From NCBI RefSeq assembly GCF_018780075.1, contig NZ_JADMKB010000026.1:1-37625 (forward strand): a stretch of 37,625 nt of DNA, in the 5' to 3' direction. Of this stretch, positions 1 through 6,507 are shown one piece after another. The notes beneath the pieces were generated by a model, which was not told where the DNA came from, did no database searches, and was given only the letters and a program-made list of their open reading frames with translations. Source of the DNA: Hydrogenophaga sp. (GTDB taxonomy: Bacteria > Pseudomonadota > Gammaproteobacteria > Burkholderiales > Burkholderiaceae_C). The position numbers and the translations under genes are program-made. Positions within the stretch are counted from its first letter, which is position 1. Each line of letters opens with the position of its first letter.

Positions 1-89
1 GGCACGATCTTGATCGGGATGCGCGAAGTCTTGGCCTGGCTCTTCTGTTTGGCAGCGGGATCGTAGGTCGGTGTGACGGGTGTGCTCAT
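1..89 (-). CDS. lipA: Lipoyl synthase, N-terminal fragment (runs off left edge)
   Basis: Only about 29 codons are present, starting at the ATG read leftwards from base 89. The peptide begins MSTPVTPTYDPAAKQK and continues into a basic stretch ending KTSRIPIKIV. This matches, from memory, the N-terminal leader of beta-proteobacterial lipoyl synthases (YxPxAKQKxxxK.SRIPIKV). LipA is a radical-SAM enzyme that inserts two sulfurs into protein-bound octanoyl groups; its catalytic cysteines lie outside the window. The gene is not preceded by lipB, its frequent partner. Instead it diverges from an operon encoding a lipoate-dependent dehydrogenase and a lipoyl-assembly transferase, so it may be a dedicated copy. 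The identification rests on a short leader, so it is good but not certain. Confidence 0.75.
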   Translation of the reverse strand, partial: MSTPVTPTYDPAAKQKSQAKTSRIPIKIV

Positions 90-174
90 GGGATGGGCCA
101 GTGGGTGACGAAGGGAATGTTGCATCGGCAAGTTCCATGCCGCCGCTCACCAGGCCGGAACACCATCCACCGGT

Positions 175-188
175 GCGACACGTGTCGC
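175..188. promoter_or_regulatory. Palindromic activator site (UAS 1)
   Basis: GCGACACGTGTCGC is a perfect 14-base palindrome. It lies about 170 bases upstream of the -24/-12 promoter at 351-365, a usual distance for an enhancer-binding protein site. The half-site GCGACA/TGTCGC recurs at 203-234. The likely binder is the AcoR-like regulator encoded at 7483-9432; this is inferred from position. Confidence 0.65.
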
Positions 189-202
189 CCGCTCATCGGT
201 TG

Positions 203-234
203 ATGCGACACCTGTCGCATGGCAGATGTCGCAT
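203..234. promoter_or_regulatory. Second palindromic activator site plus a third half-site (UAS 2)
   Basis: ATGCGACA-CC-TGTCGCAT (203-220) is a perfect 8-base inverted repeat with a 2-base spacer. A further TGTCGCAT lies at 227-234, 14 bases downstream of the preceding copy. With the site at 175-188 this makes five half-sites in 60 bases, which suggests cooperative binding of an activator oligomer upstream of the sigma54 promoter. The sites lie between lipA and the dehydrogenase operon, so they could serve either direction. Confidence 0.65.
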
Positions 235-350
235 CCATGGCCGCCTGACGGACCGGCACACCGCCTTGTGGGGCCACGAAACGCCCTCCGACGGGCTTCT
301 GACACGGTTTTTCAAGGGTATTCCCGAAGGTTTTCAGTGGATCCAGGTTT

Positions 351-365
351 TGGCATGGGCTTTGC
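351..365 (+). promoter_or_regulatory. Sigma54 (-24/-12) promoter of the dehydrogenase operon
   Basis: TGGCATGGGCTTTGC matches the sigma54 consensus TGGCAC-N5-TTGC with one mismatch and correct GG/GC spacing. It predicts a start near base 376 and an untranslated leader of about 90 bases before the E1 alpha ATG at 465. Two signs support it: palindromic activator sites upstream, and a sigma54 activator with an intact GAFTGA loop encoded at the end of the same cluster. Confidence 0.75.
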
Positions 366-464
366 GCAAAGAAAGCGGCGAGACGCACACGAGGTGCAGA
401 TCGACACCGGCCCGGCGACTTCTTCGCCAGGGCGTGACCCGTAGCCAGTCAAGGAGACACCACC

Positions 465-1472
465 ATGAACCCTTCCGTAGAGCACCAGCTCTGGATGTAC
501 GAAAAGATGATCGAGATTCGGGAGTACGAAGAGACGATGGCCCGCATCTATCTCGAAGGCAAGTTACCCCCTCACATTCAAAAAGGCCTCGCCTTCGACA
601 TCGGCGCGGGCCCCGTGCCCGGCGAGATGCACCTGGCCGCGGGACAGGAGCCTGTGGCGGTGGGCGTGTGTGCCCACCTGCACGATGACGACACGGTGGT
701 GGGCGCGCACCGGCCGCACCACTTCGCGATCGCCAAGGGCGTCCCACTCAAGCCCATGACCGCCGAGATGTTCGGCAAGGACACCGGGCTCGGCCGCGGC
801 AAGGGTGGCCACATGCACCTGTTCGATCCGATCCACAAGTTCAGCTGCAGCGGCATCATCGGCGCGAGCATGCCCCCGGCCTGCGGGGCGGCCCTGGCGG
901 CCAAGAAGCGCGGCAAGAACTGGGTGGCCGTCGCCTTCTTCGGCGAAGGGGCCACCAACCAGGGCGCCTTCCACGAGTCCATGAACCTGGCGGCGCTCTG
1001 GAAGCTGCCGGTGCTCTTCGTCTGCGAGGACAACAAGTACGCCATCTCGGTGGAGAAGTCCGAATCCACCTCGGTGGCCTGGAACGCAGACCGCGCCGCC
1101 GCCTACGGGATGCCGGGTGTGCTGGTCGACCAGAACGATGCGGTGGCGGTGTACGAGGCGGCCGGTGTCGCCATCGAACGCGCCCGGCGCGGTGAGGGAC
1201 CGACCTTGCTGGAGGTCAAGACCGATCGTTACCTGGGCCACTTCCAGGGCGACCCGGAGACCTACCGCCCCAAAGGCGAAGTGGAAGCCCTGCGCCGCAA
1301 CGACCCCATCCCCCGACTGCACGATCAGCTGCGGCGCGCGGGCCTGATCGACGACGGCACGGACCAGGCGATACGTGCCCGCGTCAGCGCCCGGGTCACC
1401 GAGGCCTACGAGTACGGCCGCACCAGCCCCTATCCCCAACCTGAAGACGCTTTGTTGCACGTCTTCAACTGA
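465..1472 (+). CDS. Thiamine-diphosphate-dependent dehydrogenase E1 component, alpha subunit
   Basis: 335 residues, the usual length for E1 alpha of acetoin or branched-chain 2-oxoacid dehydrogenases. The ThDP/Mg motif begins near residue 160 (GEGATNQG) and runs through the conserved ES-N-A--W-LP stretch to EDNKY. The HRPHH segment near residue 80 supplies the active-site histidines. AAGGAG sits before the ATG. With the following E1 beta it should decarboxylate or cleave a 2-oxoacid or alpha-diketone and pass the acyl unit to lipoamide. An apparent insertion of about 13 residues lies near residues 31-45, ahead of GEMHLAAGQE, where acetoin E1 alpha proteins usually go straight from the EGK helix to the G-x-H-L segment. 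The context (GMC dehydrogenase, AcoR-like regulator) makes an HBQ- or acetoin-type substrate more likely than pyruvate. Substrate assignment is inference. Confidence 0.9.
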   Translation: MNPSVEHQLWMYEKMIEIREYEETMARIYLEGKLPPHIQKGLAFDIGAGPVPGEMHLAAGQEPVAVGVCAHLHDDDTVVGAHRPHHFAIAKGVPLKPMTAEMFGKDTGLGRGKGGHMHLFDPIHKFSCSGIIGASMPPACGAALAAKKRGKNWVAVAFFGEGATNQGAFHESMNLAALWKLPVLFVCEDNKYAISVEKSESTSVAWNADRAAAYGMPGVLVDQNDAVAVYEAAGVAIERARRGEGPTLLEVKTDRYLGHFQGDPETYRPKGEVEALRRNDPIPRLHDQLRRAGLIDDGTDQAIRARVSARVTEAYEYGRTSPYPQPEDALLHVFN

Positions 1473-1508
1473 ATGCCGCACGCATCAGAACCCCCAGGAG
1501 ATGAACAC

Positions 1509-2546
1509 ATGAAAACACGGAAATTGACGATGGCGCAGGCCATCTCGGAGGCCATCGGCCAGGAAATGGAGCGCGACGCGGAGGTCTTCGTCATGGGCGA
1601 AGACGTGGGCAAGTACGGTGGCATCTTTGGTGCCACCGGTGGCCTGCTCGACAAGCACGGCAAGGACCGCATCATGGACACGCCGATCTCGGAGACCGCC
1701 TTCATCGGCACCGCGATCGGCGCCGCCGCCGAGGGCATGCGACCGATCGCCGAGCTGATGTTCGTCGACTTCTTTGGCGTGTGCATGGACATGATCTACA
1801 ACCACATGGCCAAGAACACCTACATGGCGGGCGGCAACATCAAGCTGCCCATGGTGCTCATGTCGGCCATCGGCGGCGGCTACAACGACGCCGCGCAGCA
1901 CTCCCAGTGTCTGTACGCCACTTTTGCCCACATGCCGGGCATGAAGGTGGTGGTGCCTTCCAACGCCTACGACGCCAAGGGCCTCATGGCCCAGGCCATC
2001 CGCGACGACAACCCGGTGGTCTTCCTGTTCCACAAGGGCATCATGGGCCTGCCCTGGATGTCCTACTTCGAGGGCAGCACCAACGAGGTGCCCGAGTCGC
2101 CTTACACCATCCCGTTTGGCGAGGCCAAGGTCGTTCGCGAAGGCAGCGACCTGACCATCGTGACCTTGAGCCAGATGGTGCAGAAATCGGTGCTGGCCGC
2201 GCAGGAGCTGGCCGACGCCGGCATCGACGCCGAAGTGATCGACCTGCGCACCATCGTGCCGCTGGACCGGGCCGCCGTGTTGCGCTCGGTCCGCAAGACG
2301 GGCCGGCTGCTGATCGCCGATGAGGACTACCTGAGTTTCGGCCTGTCGGGCGAGATCGCCGCCCTGGTGGCCGAAAACCTGGACACGGTCCAGCTCAAGG
2401 CCCCGGTCAAACGCCTGGCCGTTCCCGATGTGCCCATCCCCTACAGCCGGCCGCTGGAGCAATTCGTGATCCCCCAAGTCCACTCCATCGTTGCAGCGGC
2501 ACGCCAACTGGTGGGCGCTTCCCAACTCGAAGGAACACTGGCATGA
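1509..2546 (+). CDS. Thiamine-diphosphate-dependent dehydrogenase E1 component, beta subunit
   Basis: 345 residues from the ATG at 1509, chosen because AGGAG lies just upstream; an in-frame upstream ATG at 1473 lacks this. Landmarks of transketolase-like E1 beta are clear: GEDVGKYGGIFGATGGL near residue 29, DTPISE, the FFHKG-like FLFHKG segment, and a C-terminal transketolase domain with the TIV-LD motif. It forms an alpha2beta2 heterotetramer with the upstream E1 alpha, completing the ThDP site at the subunit interface. The stop overlaps the start of the lipoyl carrier gene by 4 bases (ATGA), so translation is probably coupled. The closest well-known families are acetoin dehydrogenase AcoB and PDH beta. 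In the Azoarcus resorcinol cluster an equivalent subunit belongs to the proposed hydroxybenzoquinone-cleaving complex. Confidence 0.9.
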   Translation: MKTRKLTMAQAISEAIGQEMERDAEVFVMGEDVGKYGGIFGATGGLLDKHGKDRIMDTPISETAFIGTAIGAAAEGMRPIAELMFVDFFGVCMDMIYNHMAKNTYMAGGNIKLPMVLMSAIGGGYNDAAQHSQCLYATFAHMPGMKVVVPSNAYDAKGLMAQAIRDDNPVVFLFHKGIMGLPWMSYFEGSTNEVPESPYTIPFGEAKVVREGSDLTIVTLSQMVQKSVLAAQELADAGIDAEVIDLRTIVPLDRAAVLRSVRKTGRLLIADEDYLSFGLSGEIAALVAENLDTVQLKAPVKRLAVPDVPIPYSRPLEQFVIPQVHSIVAAARQLVGASQLEGTLA

Positions 2547-2794
2547 AAGACATCGTTCTCCCTCAAGACGCGTGGCAGGACGTCGAGCCCGGTACCGAGG
2601 CCCTGGTCGAGGAGTGGCTGGTGAAGGCGGGTGACACCGTCGACGCGGGCCAGGCGGTGGCCAGCGTGGTGGTGGTCAAGGCCAACCACGATGTGTTGGC
2701 ACCGGCGGCCGGGGTCATTGAGCAGATCCTGGTCGCCGCCGAAGACACCTTCAAGCCCGGCCAGACGCTGGCGGTGTTGCGGGTGGCCGCATGA
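2543..2794 (+). CDS. Free-standing lipoyl carrier protein (lipoyl domain of a split E2)
   Basis: 83 residues, a single biotinyl/lipoyl-attachment domain and nothing else. The hammerhead signature is visible: VEEWLVKAGDTVDAGQ, then VVVVKANHDVLAPAAG with Lys46 as the probable lipoylation site, then FKPGQTLAVL. The residues before the lysine are valines rather than the usual acidic D or E before K, which is unusual and may affect recognition by lipoylation enzymes. The gene overlaps E1 beta and the next gene by 4 bases on each side. The domain would shuttle acyl groups between E1 and the separately encoded E2 catalytic domain. A glycine-cleavage H protein is unlikely because those are about 125 residues and lack this operon context. 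Confidence 0.88.
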   Translation: MKDIVLPQDAWQDVEPGTEALVEEWLVKAGDTVDAGQAVASVVVVKANHDVLAPAAGVIEQILVAAEDTFKPGQTLAVLRVAA

Positions 2795-3495
2795 CCTCTG
2801 CGGACGCCCTTGCGCAGGCCCCGGCGCCGGCCCTGCTCCCGCTCAAGGGGCTGCGCGGAGCCATCGCGCGCAACATGAGCGCGGGCTGGCTGGCGCCCCG
2901 TGTGGCCATGGCGGCTGAGGTGGACATGACCCGTTGCCTCGAACAGGTGGCGCGCCATGCGGTGTCTGGCGACGCCGCCAGACCCACCGTGACCGCCTGG
3001 GTGCTGCGCGCCGTGGCGCAGGCGCTGCGCCAGCACCCGGCGATGAACGCGCTGATGCGGGAGGGGGGCATCGAGCGGGTGCCGTCGATCCACCTGGGGC
3101 TGGCCGTGGCGATCCCCGAAGGGCTGTCCGTGCCGGTGATCCGGGACGCCGAAGGCAAGTCGGTCATGGCGCTGGCCGGCGAGGTCCGGGCCTTGGCCAC
3201 CGGCGCCAAGGCGGGCAGCTTGCCACCGCGTGCGTACCAGGGCGGCACCTTCACGGTCACCAACCTCGGCATGACGGGCATCGACTGGTTCACGCCGATC
3301 CTGAACCCGCCCCAGGTCGGCATCATCGGCGTGAGCCGGGTGGCCCAGCGCCCGGTCGTGCGTGACGGGCAACTGGCGGTCGCTCCCATGACCACGCTGA
3401 CCCTGGTGTTCGACCACCGGGCGGTGGACGGCTACCCGGCCGCCCAGTTCCTCGCCTCGGTGCGGGAACGGCTCGAATCGGCCGAAGGCCAGTGA
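2791..3495 (+). CDS. Stand-alone E2 acyltransferase catalytic domain
   Basis: 234 residues corresponding only to the 2-oxoacid dehydrogenase acyltransferase core. The N-terminal LKGLRGAIARNMSAGWLAPRVAM resembles the start of the catalytic domain in full E2 proteins. The active-site motif HRAVDG is at 209-214, with His209 and Asp213. There is no lipoyl domain and no recognisable peripheral subunit-binding domain, so E1/E3 docking must differ from classic E2. Start and stop overlap neighbours, consistent with stoichiometric coupled translation. It would transfer the acyl group from lipoyl-Lys46 of the preceding protein to CoA. Whether the product is acetyl-CoA or another acyl-CoA cannot be read from sequence. 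Confidence 0.88.
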   Translation: MTSADALAQAPAPALLPLKGLRGAIARNMSAGWLAPRVAMAAEVDMTRCLEQVARHAVSGDAARPTVTAWVLRAVAQALRQHPAMNALMREGGIERVPSIHLGLAVAIPEGLSVPVIRDAEGKSVMALAGEVRALATGAKAGSLPPRAYQGGTFTVTNLGMTGIDWFTPILNPPQVGIIGVSRVAQRPVVRDGQLAVAPMTTLTLVFDHRAVDGYPAAQFLASVRERLESAEGQ

Positions 3496-3503
3496 GGCGC
3501 ACC

Positions 3504-4211
3504 ATGGCCGATCTGTCCGTCGCCGTCAGCGAGCAGCTGTGGAACGAGGCGCAACTCCAGCAACGGGTTAACGCACCAGCCTTCCGGCTGTGGCGCTATC
3601 GCCAACCGGTGGTGGTGCTCGGGTGTTCCCAGCGGCGTCTGTTGGCCGAGGTGGACTCGCACACCGGTCTGGAGGTCCTGCTGCGGGAATCGGGCGGTGG
3701 CGCGGTGTTGACCGGCCCCTGGATGCTGGGGCTGTCCGTGGCCCTGCCGCCCGACCATCCGCTGGTGAGCACCGGTCCCGTGGGCAGCTACCGGTGGCTG
3801 GGTGAAGCCATCGCTCAGACCTTGCGGGTCGGCGGCGTCCCGGCCGACGCCGTGGCGCCCCAGGACCTGCGCGCCCGGGTCACCACCGGTGCGCCGGCGG
3901 GGCCCGACTGGGCCTGTTTCGGCGGCCTCTCGCCCTGGGAAGTCCTGTCCGGTGGTCGCAAGATCGCCGGGCTGGCCCAGGTTCGGCGCGCCCACGGCGT
4001 GCTGCTGGTGGGCGGGGTGCTGCTGGATCGCTCGCCCTGGACCTTGCTGTGCGAAACGCTGGCTCGCCCGACACAGGACGCACAGCGATTGACCGACATC
4101 ACCACCCACGGCCGCGCTGCGGGTGGATCCGCCTTTGACCGCGTGGTCTTCGAACAGCGCCTGGAGCGCGCGCTCCGGACGCACCTCTGCGAGGAGGTCT
4201 GTCCGGTCTGA
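3504..4211 (+). CDS. LipM/LplA-type octanoyl- or lipoyl-transferase
   Basis: About 235 residues of the biotin/lipoate ligase fold (BPL_LplA_LipB). The motif RESGGGAVLTG matches the R-x-SGGG-AV substrate loop. WACFGGLSPWEV followed by GRKIAGLAQVRR contains the conserved lysine and, importantly, a cysteine at the place where LipM-type octanoyltransferases have their nucleophile. That favours an amidotransferase of the LipM kind over an ATP-dependent ligase, but family knowledge alone cannot settle it. The ATG at 3504 has GAGG seven bases upstream; a GTG at 3492, overlapping the E2 stop, is the alternative. Its likely job is to load Lys46 of the operon's lipoyl carrier, with LipA (divergent, left edge) then inserting sulfur. 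Confidence 0.8.
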   Translation: MADLSVAVSEQLWNEAQLQQRVNAPAFRLWRYRQPVVVLGCSQRRLLAEVDSHTGLEVLLRESGGGAVLTGPWMLGLSVALPPDHPLVSTGPVGSYRWLGEAIAQTLRVGGVPADAVAPQDLRARVTTGAPAGPDWACFGGLSPWEVLSGGRKIAGLAQVRRAHGVLLVGGVLLDRSPWTLLCETLARPTQDAQRLTDITTHGRAAGGSAFDRVVFEQRLERALRTHLCEEVCPV

Positions 4212-4233
4212 ACCTTTCCATCGGGTCCCACCT

Positions 4234-4255
4234 GCATGGGCATGCATCCCCATGC
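4234..4255 (+). other. Intercistronic hairpin before the dehydrogenase small subunit
   Basis: GCATGGG pairs with CCCATGC across an 8-base loop in the 80-base gap between the LipM-like gene and the Tat-signal subunit. No T-run follows, so it is not a convincing terminator. It may mark an mRNA processing or stability boundary between the two halves of the operon. Confidence 0.4.
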
Positions 4256-4291
4256 CCCATTTGATTCAGTGCACAACCAGAGGAGACAACC

Positions 4292-4870
4292 ATGAGCGAT
4301 TCATCGCAAAAGAACGCGACCACCATGCGCGTGATCGACAACAGCCCCCGCCTGGATCGGCGGGGCTTCCTGCGCGACAGCGGCCTGGGGGCCATCGGCG
4401 TGACGGTCGTTCCCGTCACGGCCCTGGCGGGCCGGGCCCCCTCATCGGTGGAGAAGACCTTCACCCATCTGGGCGCTGCGGCCGGCCACACGCTGCTGCG
4501 CATGGCCCGGGACATCTTTCCCCATGACAAGGTGCCCGACAGGTTCTACCTGCAGGCCGTGGCCTCGCACGACATGGCTGCGGGGAAGGATGCGTCGTTG
4601 AAAAAGCGGCTGGTCTCGGGCCTCTCGGACCTCGACGTCCGTGCCCGTGCCCGCTTCGGCAAGCCCTACGCAGAAGTGCCCTCCGAGGCCGAGCGTGTGG
4701 AACTGCTCAAGGCGATCGAGGCGACACCGTTCTTCAAGGCGATCCAGGGCGGTCTGGTGACCGGTCTCTACAACAACAAAGACATCTGGCCCCTGTTCGG
4801 CTACGAAGGCTCGTCCTGGCAAAAGGGCGGCTACCAGAACCGCGGCTTCGACGACATCGACTGGCTCTGA
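4292..4870 (+). CDS. Tat-exported small subunit of a GMC dehydrogenase (gluconate 2-dehydrogenase subunit 3 family)
   Basis: 192 residues. The N-terminal region carries a twin-arginine signal, DRRGFLRDSG (near residues 23-32), followed by a hydrophobic AIGVTVVPVTALAG stretch. The remainder (FPHDKVPDRFYLQAV, then FGKPYAEVPSEAERVELL, ending in a W-P-LFGYEGSSWQKGGY segment) is typical of the gluconate 2-dehydrogenase subunit 3 family. These small proteins escort and stabilise a signal-less GMC flavoprotein through the Tat system. AGAGGAG precedes the ATG, and the GMC partner follows after 28 bases. In Azoarcus resorcinol degradation an analogous small/large pair is proposed as hydroxyhydroquinone dehydrogenase, known to be membrane-associated. 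No cytochrome c subunit is encoded nearby. Confidence 0.85.
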   Translation: MSDSSQKNATTMRVIDNSPRLDRRGFLRDSGLGAIGVTVVPVTALAGRAPSSVEKTFTHLGAAAGHTLLRMARDIFPHDKVPDRFYLQAVASHDMAAGKDASLKKRLVSGLSDLDVRARARFGKPYAEVPSEAERVELLKAIEATPFFKAIQGGLVTGLYNNKDIWPLFGYEGSSWQKGGYQNRGFDDIDWL

Positions 4871-4898
4871 AAACGCCCCACCACAGGAGACAAACACC

Positions 4899-6479
4899 AT
4901 GGCACAACAGGCGAAATTTGCACTCCATGACGACAGCGTCGTCGTGATCGTGGGGTCCGGCGCAGGGGGCGGCACCCTGGCCAACGAACTGGCGCAGCGC
5001 GGCGTGAAATGTGTGCTGCTCGAAGCCGGGAAGCACTACACCCAGGACGACTTCGAGAACGACGAATGGGCGATGTTCAACAAGATTTCCTGGCTGGACA
5101 AGCGCATCTCGGCCGGTGGCTGGCACCACACGCAGACCTATCCCAACCTGCCGGCCTGGATCGTCAAGGGCGTGGGTGGCTCCACCGTGCACTGGTCGGG
5201 CGTGGCCCTGCGCTTCCAGGCCCACGACTTCCGCACCCGGACGACCTATGGCGAGATCAGCGGCGCCAACGTGCTGGACTGGCCCATCACGCTCAAGGAG
5301 CTGGAGCCCTACTACGACCTGGCCGAGAAGAAGATGGGTGTGGCCGGGAGCAAGGCCAGCGGCCTGCCGCCCATGCCCCCCAACAACCACTACAAGGTGA
5401 TCGAGGCGGGCGCCCGGAAGATGGGCTACCAGCAGATCATCCGGCCGACGGCCTCCAACCCGGTTCCCTACGACGGCCGGCCGGGCTGCATGCAGATCGG
5501 CTTTTGCATGCAGGGCTGCAAGATCGGCGCGAAGTGGTCCACGCTCTATACCGAGGTGCCCCGCGCGCAGGAAACCGGCCGGGTGGAGTTGCGTTCCCAA
5601 TGCATGGTGCTGCAGATCCAGCACGACAAGTCGGGCAAGGCCAACGGCGTGCTCTACGTCGATGGCCAGGGCCGCAGGCAACTGCAGAAAGCCCGGGTCG
5701 TGTGCGTGGCGGGCAACTCGATCGAATCGCCACGGCTGCTGCTGAACTCGGCATCCAGCCTGTTCCCCAACGGCCTGGCCAACTCGTCCGGACAGGTCGG
5801 CCGCAACTACATGAACCACGCCACCGCGGCGGCGGTCTCCATCCACCGCAAGCCGGTCTACATGTACCGGGGTTTTGACATTGCTGCGGTGATTGCCGAC
5901 GAGGTGGCGCTCAACACCAACCGGGGATTCGTGGGCGGCTACTACCTGGAAGGCCTAGCCCTGCACCTGCCATACACCGCGGCGTTCATGCGGCCCGGTG
6001 GCTGGGGGCGCGACTTCACCTCGGCCATCGACCAGTACGACCACATGAGCTGCGTGTGGGTCTGCGGCGAAGACCTGGCCCGGGAGCAGAACAGCATCAC
6101 CCTGCACGGTACCGAAAAGGACCAGTACGGCCTGCCTGTGCCCATCGTGACCAAGACCTACCACGAGAACGACGAGAAGATCGCCGCGCACGGTCTGGTG
6201 CAGTGGCGCAAGGTGTCCGAAGCCGTGGGGGCCACGCGTGTCATCGACATGCCCGCCTATCCCGCCAGCCACAACCTGGGCACCAACCGCATGAGCGCCA
6301 ACGCCCGCGATGGCGTGGTGAACCGCTGGGGCCAGGCGCACGATGTCAAGAACCTGTTCATCTCGGACGGCAGCCAGTTCACCTCCAGTTCGGCCGCCAA
6401 CCCGACGCTGACCATCGTGGCCCTTGCCATCCGGCAGGCCGAGTACATCGCCGGTGCCATGCAGCGGCGGGAGCTTTGA
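4899..6479 (+). CDS. GMC-family flavoprotein dehydrogenase, large subunit (candidate hydroxyhydroquinone dehydrogenase)
   Basis: 526 residues. The FAD dinucleotide-binding motif is VVIVGSGAGGGTLANELA (about 15-32), followed by the acidic ribose-binding LLEAG. The GMC C-terminal active site shows His458 in SHNLGTNRM and Asn501 in SSAANPTLT. Three cysteines at 197, 203 and 207 (CMQIGFCMQGCKIGAK) resemble the cysteine-rich region of FAD-glucose/gluconate dehydrogenases that hold a [3Fe-4S] cluster. That suggests electron transfer to a quinone or cytochrome rather than to oxygen. It has no signal peptide and would be exported with the preceding Tat subunit. The predicted reaction, by analogy with the Azoarcus resorcinol pathway, is 1,2,4-trihydroxybenzene to 2-hydroxy-1,4-benzoquinone. 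A sugar-acid or alcohol dehydrogenase remains possible. Confidence 0.85.
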   Translation: MAQQAKFALHDDSVVVIVGSGAGGGTLANELAQRGVKCVLLEAGKHYTQDDFENDEWAMFNKISWLDKRISAGGWHHTQTYPNLPAWIVKGVGGSTVHWSGVALRFQAHDFRTRTTYGEISGANVLDWPITLKELEPYYDLAEKKMGVAGSKASGLPPMPPNNHYKVIEAGARKMGYQQIIRPTASNPVPYDGRPGCMQIGFCMQGCKIGAKWSTLYTEVPRAQETGRVELRSQCMVLQIQHDKSGKANGVLYVDGQGRRQLQKARVVCVAGNSIESPRLLLNSASSLFPNGLANSSGQVGRNYMNHATAAAVSIHRKPVYMYRGFDIAAVIADEVALNTNRGFVGGYYLEGLALHLPYTAAFMRPGGWGRDFTSAIDQYDHMSCVWVCGEDLAREQNSITLHGTEKDQYGLPVPIVTKTYHENDEKIAAHGLVQWRKVSEAVGATRVIDMPAYPASHNLGTNRMSANARDGVVNRWGQAHDVKNLFISDGSQFTSSSAANPTLTIVALAIRQAEYIAGAMQRREL

Positions 6480-6507
6480 GCGCCCGCCTTCCATGGGAGA
6501 CGGACCG

